Below are positions 43,040 through 51,245 of a stretch of 64,000 nucleotides of DNA, piece by piece (the stretch's first letter is position 1; every line of letters begins with the position of its first letter). The translations under genes and the position numbers were made by a program. The stretch comes from Kribbella pratensis. Its GTDB lineage: Bacteria > Actinomycetota > Actinomycetes > Propionibacteriales > Kribbellaceae. The notes under the pieces are model-generated. The model saw only the letters and a program-made list of their open reading frames with translations, was not told the origin of the DNA and searched no databases. The stretch spans positions 434,001 through 498,000 of the forward strand of contig NZ_SODP01000001.1 in assembly GCF_004365355.1 (NCBI RefSeq). The letters run 5' to 3'.

Positions 43040-43729
43040 ATGAAGCTGTCGCGGGACCGGGTTCGCTTCGGGCTGGCCGTCTTCGGATTGTCGGCGCTGG
43101 CTGTCTTCTTGTTGTCTGCTTGCTCGGACGACCAGCCTTCGGCCGGGACCTCGCCGTCCGCGTCCAGCTCGTCATCCTCGAGCGCGCCGTCGTCGAGTGC
43201 CCCGATCCCGACCGCTTCCACGCCGGCGCTGACCCCGCTACCGACGCCGTCGAAGCCGTGGCCGACGCCGAAGGTGACCGGCGAGCCGGCCGGGGATGCG
43301 CCGCTGGCCGAGCGGATCTCCTTCGCGATCTCCAAGCAGGCGCAGATCGCGGCCGGCAAGGCAGCCACCACGACGGTGAAATGCCCCGGCATCGACAAGG
43401 TCGAGACCGCCGGCCAGCACGAGCTCACCTGCACCGTGACGTACGCCGGGAAGTCGTACACCGGCACGTTGACGGTCGACGCGAAGCAGTACTCCGCGTC
43501 GTACAAGTTCACCTCTCCCTCGGTCGCGATCGTTCGCGCCAAGGTTGTCGACGCCGTGCAGCGGTCGGTCACCGACGCGGCGAAGGTGACCTGCACGATG
43601 GATGATGTCGCCGTGGTCAAGACCGGCGACGCGGGGATCGCGTGCGACGTGACGACGACCGCGAACGCCGTACAGCCTTATAAAGCACAGGTTTCCGGCA
43701 ACGGACAGGTGCTGGTGGCGAAGGCCTGA
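43040..43729 (+). CDS. Lipoprotein with two DUF4333-like domains
   Basis: 229 aa. Signal peptide (FGLAVFGLSALAVFLLSAC) with lipidated Cys near 28, a Ser/Pro/Thr-rich tether of about 60 residues, then two similar domains, each with a Cys pair: TVKCPGIDKVETAGQHELTC and KVTCTMDDVAVVKTGDAGIAC. This spacing resembles DUF4333, a small disulfide-bonded actinobacterial domain of unknown function. It is coupled to both neighbours: glyS ends two bases before, and dusB starts at its stop (TGATG). Confidence 0.75.
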   Translation: MKLSRDRVRFGLAVFGLSALAVFLLSACSDDQPSAGTSPSASSSSSSSAPSSSAPIPTASTPALTPLPTPSKPWPTPKVTGEPAGDAPLAERISFAISKQAQIAAGKAATTTVKCPGIDKVETAGQHELTCTVTYAGKSYTGTLTVDAKQYSASYKFTSPSVAIVRAKVVDAVQRSVTDAAKVTCTMDDVAVVKTGDAGIACDVTTTANAVQPYKAQVSGNGQVLVAKA

Positions 43730-44850
43730 TGTTGAAGCTCGGCAATCTCACGATCGAGACGCCCGTGGTGCTGGCGCCGATGGCCGGCATCACCAACGCG
43801 GCGTACCGACGACTCTGCGCGGAGCAGGGCGCCGGCCTGTACGTCTGCGAGATGATCACCTCGCGCGGCATCGTCGAGGGCGATCAGAAGTCGCTCGACA
43901 TGCTCACCTTCGACGCCCGCGAGACGGTGCGGTCGGTGCAGCTGTACGGCGTGGACCCTGTCTTCATCGGTCGGGCGGTGCAGATCCTTTGTGACTCCTA
44001 CGGGGTCGCGCACATCGACCTGAACTTCGGATGCCCCGTCCCGAAGGTGACGCGCAAGGGCGGCGGCGCTGCGCTGCCGTGGAAGCGGAATCTGCTCGGC
44101 GCGATTCTCCGCTCCGCGGTGCACGCGGCAACGCCGTACGGCGTACCCGTGACGATGAAGACGCGGATCGGGATCGACTCGTCCCACCAGACGTACCTGG
44201 ATGCCGGTCGGATCGCGGAGGAGTCCGGAGCTGCCGCGATCGGGCTGCACGGGCGAACCGCGGCGCAGGCGTACTCCGGCCAGGCGGACTGGTCGACGAT
44301 CGCCGAGCTGGTCGAGCATGTGTCGATTCCCGTGCTGGGGAACGGCGACATCTGGGAGGCCGGCGACGCGCTGCGGATGGTGGCCGAGACCGGGTGCGCT
44401 GGGGTGATCGTCGGGCGCGGATGTCTGGGACGTCCGTGGTTGTTCCGCGATCTCGCTGTCGCGTTCGGCGGCGGCGAGGCGCTCAACCTGCCGACTCTCG
44501 GCGAAGTAGCCACCGTCATGCGCCGCCACGGCGAACTCCTCGCCGACCTGATGGGAGAGCAGCGCGGCCTGCGCGACTTCCGCAAGCACGTCCCCTGGTA
44601 CCTCAAGGGCTTCCCGGCCGGCGGTGAACTGCGCGCCGCTCTGGGCATGGTCGACACGCTCGCCCACCTGGACGAGCTGCTGTCGCAGCTGGACCCGACG
44701 GTCCCGTTCCCGGTCGCCGAGCTGGGCGCGCCTCGCGGTCGCCAGGGCAGTCCCCGCGACCACATCGTCCTCCCACACGGCTGGCTGGACGACACCGACG
44801 GCTTGAGCACTGACCTGGCCGACGCCGAAATCGGCGTCTCCGGCGGCTGA
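43729..44850 (+). CDS. dusB: tRNA-dihydrouridine synthase (DusB family)
   Basis: 373 aa FMN enzyme that reduces uridines in the tRNA D-loop. The TIM barrel begins VVLAPMAGITNAAYRRLC. The active-site Cys is near 102 in LNFGCPVPKVTRKGGGAALP. FMN-phosphate residues lie in VLGNGDIWEAGDALRM and GVIVGRGCLGRPWLFRDL. A helical C-terminal domain follows from about 250. ATG overlaps the lipoprotein stop by one base, so glyS, lipoprotein and dusB are one operon. Its neighbour downstream is convergent. Confidence 0.95.
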   Translation: MLKLGNLTIETPVVLAPMAGITNAAYRRLCAEQGAGLYVCEMITSRGIVEGDQKSLDMLTFDARETVRSVQLYGVDPVFIGRAVQILCDSYGVAHIDLNFGCPVPKVTRKGGGAALPWKRNLLGAILRSAVHAATPYGVPVTMKTRIGIDSSHQTYLDAGRIAEESGAAAIGLHGRTAAQAYSGQADWSTIAELVEHVSIPVLGNGDIWEAGDALRMVAETGCAGVIVGRGCLGRPWLFRDLAVAFGGGEALNLPTLGEVATVMRRHGELLADLMGEQRGLRDFRKHVPWYLKGFPAGGELRAALGMVDTLAHLDELLSQLDPTVPFPVAELGAPRGRQGSPRDHIVLPHGWLDDTDGLSTDLADAEIGVSGG

Positions 44851-44868
44851 CGCAGCCGGGCGGTTGGA

Positions 44869-45792
44869 CTACCTGCGCGGGTCAGGCCGCCGGTGTGCTG
44901 CAACGACCTGTTCGACCACGGCTACGAAGGCGTCCCTGGCGGTGTGTTCGGAGCCCGCCAGCCAGGCCAGCGCGGACGACGAGGGTGGCAGGTCCCGAAC
45001 CGGCACGATCGCGATGCCCGGGTGACGGAAGTGCTCTGCGAACGGGGCCACGGTCGGGTGGATCAGGCGCCCTCGAGCGATGAGTAGGAGCAGCTCGGAG
45101 ATGTCGTTGACCTCGGCATCGAAGGGGACGATCGGGCGACCGCTGGGGGTGTGGCTCGGACAGCTGGCCTCAGCCAGCTCGGGTACGTCGGCCGGCCTCC
45201 GCACCGGGTAGTCCGCGAAGTCTTCGACCGAGACCTGGTCCCTACCGGCGAGTGGATGGTCGATGGCCACCATGACCACCCGGGCGTCGTCCTCGGAGAG
45301 CAGAGGTCCGATCACGATGTCGGATTGGGCGAGCGGCAGTCGGGTCACCGACAGGTCGACCTCGCGTCTGCGGAGCGGCCCGAGCCGGTCGTTCAGCGGG
45401 GTTGCGACCAATCGCACGGCGGCGCCTTCGTGGGCCGCCTCGAACACCTTGACCGCCTCGTTCAGGACGGTCGTCCCGGATGCGGCGTTGAGGACACCCA
45501 GGCGGACCACCCCGAGACCGGCTGCCCGCGTCCGGGCGCGCGTCAGCGTGTTGTCCAAGCCGGTCACGACGGGGCCGAGTTCGTCGTAGAGAGCGTGGCC
45601 GGCCGTCGTCAGCGTGACCACGCGGCTCGTGCGGTCGAACAACCGTAGTCCGCCGAGCTTGCGCTCCAAGGCGCGCAGCGTCTGGCTGGCTCGCGACGTC
45701 GTCAGTCCGAGTCGTTCAGCGGCGCGGCCGAAGTGCAGCTCCTCGGCCAGCGCGAGGAACAGCCGGAGTTCACGCAGCTCGATATCGGCCAT
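44869..45792 (-). CDS. LysR family transcriptional regulator
   Basis: 307 aa. The N-terminal winged HTH reads LRLFLALAEELHFGRAAERL, GLTTSRASQTLRALERKLGG and LRLFDRTSR. A periplasmic-binding-like effector domain follows (from about 92, VVRLGVLNAASGTTVL). It is divergent from the dihydrofolate-reductase-like gene, which it may control. A GTAGC-CAC-GCTAC palindrome lies four bases before its ATG (45796-45808). Confidence 0.92.
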   Translation of the reverse strand: MADIELRELRLFLALAEELHFGRAAERLGLTTSRASQTLRALERKLGGLRLFDRTSRVVTLTTAGHALYDELGPVVTGLDNTLTRARTRAAGLGVVRLGVLNAASGTTVLNEAVKVFEAAHEGAAVRLVATPLNDRLGPLRRREVDLSVTRLPLAQSDIVIGPLLSEDDARVVMVAIDHPLAGRDQVSVEDFADYPVRRPADVPELAEASCPSHTPSGRPIVPFDAEVNDISELLLLIARGRLIHPTVAPFAEHFRHPGIAIVPVRDLPPSSSALAWLAGSEHTARDAFVAVVEQVVAAHRRPDPRR

Positions 45793-45909
45793 CGCGTAGC
45801 CACGCTACACGGTCGATGCCCGAAACCGGCCTTGATGCCCGCTCCGGCGGCTGCGACTGTCGAGGCAGGAACAGAGGCGGGAACAATGGAAGCGAGACGA
45901 GAGGCAGCC

Positions 45910-46464
45910 ATGCGAAATGTCGTGCTGTACATGTCAATGTCCCTGGACGGGTACGTCGGCAGCGACCGCGAGCATCCAGGAGTCGCCATCCCCGAATCCG
46001 CTGAGCTGAAGCAGTGGAAGCTGGACCGGATCAGCAAGGCCGGTGCCCACCTCATGGGTCGCGTCTCGTACCAGGAGATGGCGTCGTTCTGGCCTCACTC
46101 CGATGACGCGTACGCGGCGCCGATGAACGACATACCGAAGGTCGTGTTCTCGAAGACCCTCAGCGACGCCGAGGCCACCTGGCCCGAGACCCGGGTCGCG
46201 CGCGGCGATCTCGCGACCGAGATCGCCGGCATCAAGGCCGAGCCCGGCGCGGACGTGGTCGTCTGGGGCGGTCACCGATTGGCCGGCGCTCTGGCCGCCG
46301 CGGATCTGATCGACGAGTACCGCCTCCTGGTCCAGCCGCTGGTCCTGGGCCGCGGGCAGACGCTGTTCGACCAGCTTCCGGAGTCGCGGCACCTGGACCT
46401 CGTCGAGTCGAAGCCGTTCTCCAACGGAGTTGTCGTGCAGGTCTACCAACCTCAGCGCAACTGA
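45910..46464 (+). CDS. Dihydrofolate reductase family (RibD C-terminal-like) protein
   Basis: 184 aa. VVLYMSMSLDGYVGSDREHP is the typical N-terminus, followed by LMGRVSYQEMASFWP, KVVFSKTLSDAEATWPETRV, VVWGGHRLAGALAAADLIDE and RLLVQPLVLGRGQTLF. These mark NADPH-binding RibD-C/YyaP-type reductases of unsettled substrate. ATG 45910 follows GAGAGGC; an in-frame ATG at 45886 would add eight residues. It lies 13 bases before the next gene, so the two are probably co-transcribed. Confidence 0.88.
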   Translation: MRNVVLYMSMSLDGYVGSDREHPGVAIPESAELKQWKLDRISKAGAHLMGRVSYQEMASFWPHSDDAYAAPMNDIPKVVFSKTLSDAEATWPETRVARGDLATEIAGIKAEPGADVVVWGGHRLAGALAAADLIDEYRLLVQPLVLGRGQTLFDQLPESRHLDLVESKPFSNGVVVQVYQPQRN

Positions 46465-46477
46465 GGGGGCGAACAGG

Positions 46478-47257
46478 ATGCAGCACCAGCGGAGGCAATC
46501 AGGCGACGCGGTGATCGCGGGGCTCACGGTCGGAGTGCTGACGCCACATACGGCGCCAGGACCCGAAGTCGAGATCCCCGAAATGACGTCGGAAACTCTC
46601 GACGTGGTCGTCGCACGCATAACCAGACCAGCTGACGCCACCGTGGCCGTTCCGAAGCCTGGTTCCGCGGCCGAGCACCTTCGCATGCTGGCCTCACCAT
46701 CGGCGATGCACTCGGCCGTCGCCTCACTCCGTGAGGCATCGGTCGACGTCACCGCCTACGCCTCAACCACGGCCGGATACGCGATCGGCCCCGTGGCAGA
46801 AGTCGCCATGATCAGACACCTCCGTCAGTTGGCCGGAGTCCCGGTGGTGACAAGTGGACTCGCCGCCACGCAGGCGTTGAAGGCCTTCGGCGTACGCCGG
46901 GTCGCCCTGATCCATCCACCGTGGTTCGATGCGGAGCTGGGAGACCTCGGCGCGACGTACTTCCGCGAACAAGGATTTGACGTGGTCGCCTTGACCGCGA
47001 CGTCGTTGTCCGAGCGGCCGGACCGGGTGCGTCCGGAGCAAGTGATCGACTATGTCAGCGCAAACGTCGACGCCTCGACCGAGGCGGTGTTCATCGCCGG
47101 CAACGGCTTTCGCGCGGCATCGACGATCGACGAGCTCGAACGCCGTACCGGGAAGTTGGTGCTCGAGGCAAACCAAGTACTGCTCTGGTCGATCCTCGCC
47201 GCGACCGGGTCGAAGCTCCGCGTTGGCGGTTACGGGAGGCTGTTCGCGCGAGGTTGA
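46478..47257 (+). CDS. Cysteine-free Asp/Glu racemase superfamily (maleate isomerase/AMDase-like) protein
   Basis: 259 aa with the two-lobed fold of maleate isomerase and arylmalonate decarboxylase: VGVLTPHTAPGPEVEIPEM, ASTTAGYAIGP, VVTSGLAATQALKAFGVRRV, HPPWFDAELGDLGATYFREQ, and LVLEANQVLLWSIL, which matches the usual 'VLSSNQALLW' end. The two Cys that do the chemistry in this superfamily are replaced: Ser at about 96 and Gly at about 208. There is no Cys anywhere in the protein. It is probably not a standard racemase or isomerase. AGGATG-proximal GAGGGGGC precedes the ATG. Confidence 0.75.
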   Translation: MQHQRRQSGDAVIAGLTVGVLTPHTAPGPEVEIPEMTSETLDVVVARITRPADATVAVPKPGSAAEHLRMLASPSAMHSAVASLREASVDVTAYASTTAGYAIGPVAEVAMIRHLRQLAGVPVVTSGLAATQALKAFGVRRVALIHPPWFDAELGDLGATYFREQGFDVVALTATSLSERPDRVRPEQVIDYVSANVDASTEAVFIAGNGFRAASTIDELERRTGKLVLEANQVLLWSILAATGSKLRVGGYGRLFARG

Positions 47258-48027
47258 GGTGTCGACTCGCGGGCGTGGGTGGCTGCGTGGTCGACGTCGC
47301 TGTGGGTCAGGGCCAGGTAGGCGACGAGCACCGCGAAGAGCAGCAGGCCGATCAGGGTGACCGGGCCGATGCCCCAGCCGACGCCGCCGTCGTGGGTGTC
47401 TTTGCCGAGCCAGTCGGCAACCGAGGCGCCGAGCGGGCGGGTCAGCACGTACGACGACCAGAACGCGACGGTGACGTTGAGCCCGAGCTTCCACAGACCG
47501 AGGGGTACGACGATGAGTACCGCGAAGAGCAGGATCGACCAGGTGAAGCCGAGGCCGAAGTCGATGGCGGTGGCGTCGCCGACGGCGGTGCCGAGGCCGA
47601 AGGTCAGCAGAACGACACCCCAGTAGAACCGCTCGCGCCGGGCGGTGGTGATCGAGTGCACCGAGATCGTGCCCTCACTGCGCTGCCACCACGTCAGTAG
47701 GCCGCACAGCAGCGCGAGGTAGACGATCGAGTCGAACCAGTACGGCGTACCGAGCGCGACATGTGGTCCGTCGGCGATCATCGTGCCGAAGAGCGCGACG
47801 CCGAGGACGGTGATCCAGTAGCGGACCGGGTGGTAGGTGCTGGACTTCAGTTGCAGGTAGAGGGCGGTGCCGAAGCCGCCGACGCCAATGACAGCGGCCA
47901 GCGGGATGCTGATGGTGCCGAGGTAGTCGGAGGCGGTCTCGCCGATCCCGGTGGTCAGCAGCTTGACCACCCAGAACATGAGGAAGACCGCCGGGACCTT
48001 CGGGGCAGTGAACACGCGAGTTTGCAT
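47230..48027 (-). CDS. COG4705-type membrane protein
   Basis: 265 aa with seven or eight helices and internal similarity between halves: KVPAVFLMFWVVKLLTTGIGETASDYL versus FYWGVVLLTFGLGTAVGDAT. The repeated 'K-L-T-T-x-x-G-E/D' core is what I associate with COG4705, an uncharacterised bacterial membrane family. Function unknown. ATG 48027 (MQTRVFTAPKVP) is preferred; an earlier start would add 12 residues. Its end overlaps the convergent racemase-like gene by 28 bases. Confidence 0.75.
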   Translation of the reverse strand: MQTRVFTAPKVPAVFLMFWVVKLLTTGIGETASDYLGTISIPLAAVIGVGGFGTALYLQLKSSTYHPVRYWITVLGVALFGTMIADGPHVALGTPYWFDSIVYLALLCGLLTWWQRSEGTISVHSITTARRERFYWGVVLLTFGLGTAVGDATAIDFGLGFTWSILLFAVLIVVPLGLWKLGLNVTVAFWSSYVLTRPLGASVADWLGKDTHDGGVGWGIGPVTLIGLLLFAVLVAYLALTHSDVDHAATHARESTPQPRANSLP

Positions 48028-48099
48028 GGTCCCGAAGGCTACGGCCGACAAGCTGAGAGACACCTGATTGCCGCCGCACCCTCCAGGACGGCGGGCCTC

Positions 48100-48981
48100 T
48101 CAGCGGGCGTTGGTGGTGCGCCAGGTGATGTAGTCGGCGACGGCTTCGGGGAACGTGAAGCTGGGGGTGAAGCCGGTCTCCTCGGTCAGGCGCGTGATGT
48201 CGAGGTGCGGGCTGGTCTCGCCGCCGGGCTCGACGGCCAGCTGGCCGGCCGCTTCGCCGTACACGAAGGGCTTTCCGCTGGAGACGTTGTAGGCGGTGTG
48301 GTTGAGCGTGCCCGCGCTGACCAGGGAGGCGATCGCGCGGCCCATGTCCGGCGCGTAGCACCAGTCGCCGCCTGCGTCGGCTGGCAGGGGAGTGGGCGTT
48401 TCGCCCCGGAGTACGGCGCTCACGTACGGCGGGATCGGGCTGAAGATCGACTCCGGGTCCATCAGCGGACCCCAGGTCGAGCCGATCCGGAGCACGATCG
48501 GCTGGACTCCGGTTCCGGCGAGGCTGTGCGTCGTCAGGGGTTCGACGGCCTTCTTGAAGGCGATGATCAGATGCGGGAGGTCGGCGGTCGGGAGCGCCAT
48601 CCCTTCGTGCCAAGGGCTTTTGTCCTGCCCGATGTACACCCCAATGCTGCTGGCAACGGCGAACCGCCGTACGTCCCACGCCCGTGCCGCATCCAGCGCG
48701 TTGAACAACGCCGCGGTGTCGTGGCGGAAGTACGCGATCGGGTCGTCGGACGGGATCGAGCCGGCCAGGTGCACGATGTCGCTGATGTCGTAGCGCTCCC
48801 CGAGCGCGAGGAACGCGTCCCGGTCGGTGACGTCGAGCTGCTCGACGACGACTTTGCCGTCGAGGAACGACGGGGCATCGGTACGCCGGTGTGACGTGAC
48901 GACGACCTCGTGCCCGAGGTCGAGCAGGGCGCGGGCGGTGTGGGCGCCGATCATGCCGAGCCCACCGGTGACAAGAATCAT
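48100..48981 (-). CDS. NAD-dependent epimerase/dehydratase (extended SDR)
   Basis: 293 aa. Rossmann motif [53 protein letters not shown], the catalytic-Ser region [14 protein letters not shown] and a His-Leu-Ile-Ile-Ala-Phe-Lys segment ([15 protein letters not shown]). In the last the usual Tyr of YxxxK is replaced by Leu-Ile-Ile, although the Lys may remain. So the catalytic dyad may be altered. The ATG at 48981 fits the Rossmann start. Confidence 0.87.
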   Translation of the reverse strand: MILVTGGLGMIGAHTARALLDLGHEVVVTSHRRTDAPSFLDGKVVVEQLDVTDRDAFLALGERYDISDIVHLAGSIPSDDPIAYFRHDTAALFNALDAARAWDVRRFAVASSIGVYIGQDKSPWHEGMALPTADLPHLIIAFKKAVEPLTTHSLAGTGVQPIVLRIGSTWGPLMDPESIFSPIPPYVSAVLRGETPTPLPADAGGDWCYAPDMGRAIASLVSAGTLNHTAYNVSSGKPFVYGEAAGQLAVEPGGETSPHLDITRLTEETGFTPSFTFPEAVADYITWRTTNAR

Positions 48982-48994
48982 GGCCGCGACGCTA
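48982..48994 (-). promoter_or_regulatory. Candidate leaderless -10 (TAGCGT) for the epimerase gene
   Basis: Minus strand TAGCGT, seven bases, ATG. The rest of the 112-base divergent gap to 49094 shows no clear second promoter. Confidence 0.4.
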
Positions 48995-49093
48995 GACCGG
49001 TATCCCGCCCCACGGCTTGAACGAATCACGCACGATGCCTCGACCTGACCGGTCACCGTCGGCGGTCTGTGCCGCCATGTCAAAGTTCATCGC

Positions 49094-50218
49094 ATGAGCA
49101 CTCCTCTCGGCGTCCGCCCGGTCATCAACGCCAACGCCACCGTCACGGTTCTCGGCGGCTCGCTGATGCCGCCGCCAGTCGTCCAGGCGATGGCCGACGC
49201 CGCCACGCGTTTCGTCGACCTGCCCGAGCTACACCTTCGCGTCGATGGACGCCTCGCAGAGCTGACCCACAACGAGGCCGCCTACGTGACCTCGGGTGCG
49301 GCGGCCGCCATCACGCTCTCGATCGCGTCGTGCATCACTGCTGATTCGCAGGCGTTCCCGATGCCGGCCGAGATCGTCATGTTCGCGAGTCAACGCAACG
49401 GTTACGACTACTCGGCTCGCTTCCTCGGCGCCACCGTGCACGAGATCGGCCCGTCCGTCGAGGAACTGCGGGCAGCTCTCATACGCCGGCCGGCCTGCGT
49501 GCTCTGGATGGCCGGCGCCCACTACGCGGCTGACGCTCTCCCGATCGAGGAGGTGGTCCGAGTCGTCCGAGAATCGGAGGCCCGCGCCGACTCCGAGGTG
49601 AGTCCGGGCAGTGCCCGTGCTGCCACGGCTCGCGGGGTGCCGGTGTTGGTGGATGCTGCTGCTCAGATTCCGCCCGTCTCGTCGTTGTGGCGGTTCACGC
49701 GGGATATCGGCGCTGATGCGGTCATCGTGAGCGGCGGGAAGGGTCTGCGTGGGCCGCAAGCGAGTGGGCTCGTGCTGGGGAAGAGGTGGTTGATCGACCG
49801 GATCCGTGCGCACTCGTCGCCCAACCACGAGATCGGCCGCGGCATGAAAGTCGGGAAGGAGGAGCTCCTCGGGCTGCTCGCCGCGGTCGAGTGGACCCTT
49901 CAACAGGACGAGGAGGAACTCTTGGCTTCCTACGAGCGGATTGTTGACCAGTGGATCGAGGGCCTGCGGGAAATCCCCGGTGTGGTCGTCGAGCGCGGGT
50001 ACCCGAGCGAGGCCGGCCAACCCCACAGCCGCGCCGTACTCCGCCTCCCCGGAACCCGCGACGAGGTGATCAAGCAACTGTGGGACAGCAACCCCCGAAT
50101 CGCAGTCGGAACCTTCGGCCTCCCCGACGACGCCATCGCCCTCAACCCCCAAACCCTCCAACCCGGCGAACCCGAACTAGTCCTCCAAGCCCTCCACACC
50201 ATCCTCACCCCGCACTAA
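49094..50218 (+). CDS. PLP-dependent SelA-like/aminotransferase class V family enzyme
   Basis: 374 aa fold-type I PLP enzyme. NANATVTVLGGSLMPPPVVQ and AAYVTSGAAAAITLSIASCI match the SelA-like (D-glucosaminate-6-phosphate ammonia-lyase/selenocysteine synthase-related) group. The PLP Asp is in VPVLVDAAAQIPP, and the Schiff-base Lys in VIVSGGKGLRGPQASGLVLG. Without a selenium operon nearby, an amino-acid lyase or racemase role is more likely. The last third uses markedly C-rich codons, as at the end of recO. Confidence 0.87.
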   Translation: MSTPLGVRPVINANATVTVLGGSLMPPPVVQAMADAATRFVDLPELHLRVDGRLAELTHNEAAYVTSGAAAAITLSIASCITADSQAFPMPAEIVMFASQRNGYDYSARFLGATVHEIGPSVEELRAALIRRPACVLWMAGAHYAADALPIEEVVRVVRESEARADSEVSPGSARAATARGVPVLVDAAAQIPPVSSLWRFTRDIGADAVIVSGGKGLRGPQASGLVLGKRWLIDRIRAHSSPNHEIGRGMKVGKEELLGLLAAVEWTLQQDEEELLASYERIVDQWIEGLREIPGVVVERGYPSEAGQPHSRAVLRLPGTRDEVIKQLWDSNPRIAVGTFGLPDDAIALNPQTLQPGEPELVLQALHTILTPH

Positions 50219-50258
50219 CCCGCTGGTGAGTGGGGTTCTCGGGGGACGTTGGGCCTTC

Positions 50259-50270
50259 TAAGCTCTGGGG
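50259..50270 (+). promoter_or_regulatory. Candidate leaderless -10 (TAAGCT) for the LigD-polymerase-domain gene
   Basis: TAAGCT ends six bases before the ATG; the GGGG just before the ATG is too close to act as a ribosome site. Confidence 0.45.
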
Positions 50271-51245
50271 ATGGCGAGCAAGCCGGATGAGACGCGGGAC
50301 GGCGTTGACCTGACCAACCTGGATCAGCCGTTGTTCGACGGGGCGGAGGCGACCAAGCGGGATCTGGTCGATTACCTGGACGCGGTGCACGAGCGGATCC
50401 TCCCGGAGTTGCGGGAGCGGCCGTTGTCGGTGATCCGGATCCGGCCGGGGCAGCCCAAGTTCATGCAGAAAAACGTCCCGAAGTACACGCCCGACTGGGT
50501 GAAGACCGTGAAGGTCTGGGCCGAGGCGTCGAAACGCGAGGTGTCCTACGCGTTGTGCAACGACCGGCGGACGCTGCTCTGGTTCGCCAACCAGCGCGCG
50601 GTCGAGTACCACCCGACGCTGATGCGCGCCGACCGCTGGGACCGCGTCACGCATCTCGTCCTGGACCTCGACCCGCCGGAGGGCGAGACGTTCGCGATGG
50701 CGGTGCAGGCGGCGCTGCTCGTACGCCAGGCGCTGACGGACTCCGGCCTGTCCGGCGCGGTCAAGACGAGCGGCGCGAAGGGCGCGCACGTGATCGTGCC
50801 GATCGTCGACACGGTGTCGATCGAGGACGCCGCGGCCGCGACCAGGGCGATCGCGGCGCGGGCCGAGAAGATCGATCCGTCGATCGCGACAACGGCGTAC
50901 ATCAAGGAGGACCGGCACGGGAAGGTGTTCGTCGACTCGACGCGTTCCGGTGGCGCGACGGTGGTTGCCGCGTACAGCCCGCGGGTCCGGCCCGGTACGA
51001 CGGTGTCGTATCCGGTCGGCTGGGACGACCTGGAGAGCGTGACCCCGCGCGACTTCACCGTCCGGAACGCAATCCAGCTGCTGGGCGACGCCGACCCGTG
51101 GGCCGACCAGCTCCCGGCGCCGCAGGATCTCCCCGAGGACCTCCTGGCGGAAGGCCGCGCGATACCGGTCGCCCGAGTCGTCGCCATGCACGAAGGCAAA
51201 CGCCGCAAACGCGCCCGCGAGGCTGAAGAAAAGTCGGACGAGTAG
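50271..51245 (+). CDS. LigD-type polymerase/primase domain protein (stand-alone PolDom)
   Basis: 324 aa archaeo-eukaryotic primase-fold polymerase of bacterial non-homologous end joining. Typical elements: LTNLDQPLFDGAEATKRDLV, QPKFMQKNVPKYTPDW, catalytic Asp pair in LVLDLDPP (about 130-136), KTSGAKGAHVIVPI and KVFVDSTRSGGATVVAAYSPR. It lacks the ligase and phosphoesterase domains, so it is one of the separate PolDom proteins common in actinobacteria. No ku gene is in the window. Its stop abuts the convergent HEAT-like gene with no gap. Confidence 0.9.
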   Translation: MASKPDETRDGVDLTNLDQPLFDGAEATKRDLVDYLDAVHERILPELRERPLSVIRIRPGQPKFMQKNVPKYTPDWVKTVKVWAEASKREVSYALCNDRRTLLWFANQRAVEYHPTLMRADRWDRVTHLVLDLDPPEGETFAMAVQAALLVRQALTDSGLSGAVKTSGAKGAHVIVPIVDTVSIEDAAAATRAIAARAEKIDPSIATTAYIKEDRHGKVFVDSTRSGGATVVAAYSPRVRPGTTVSYPVGWDDLESVTPRDFTVRNAIQLLGDADPWADQLPAPQDLPEDLLAEGRAIPVARVVAMHEGKRRKRAREAEEKSDE

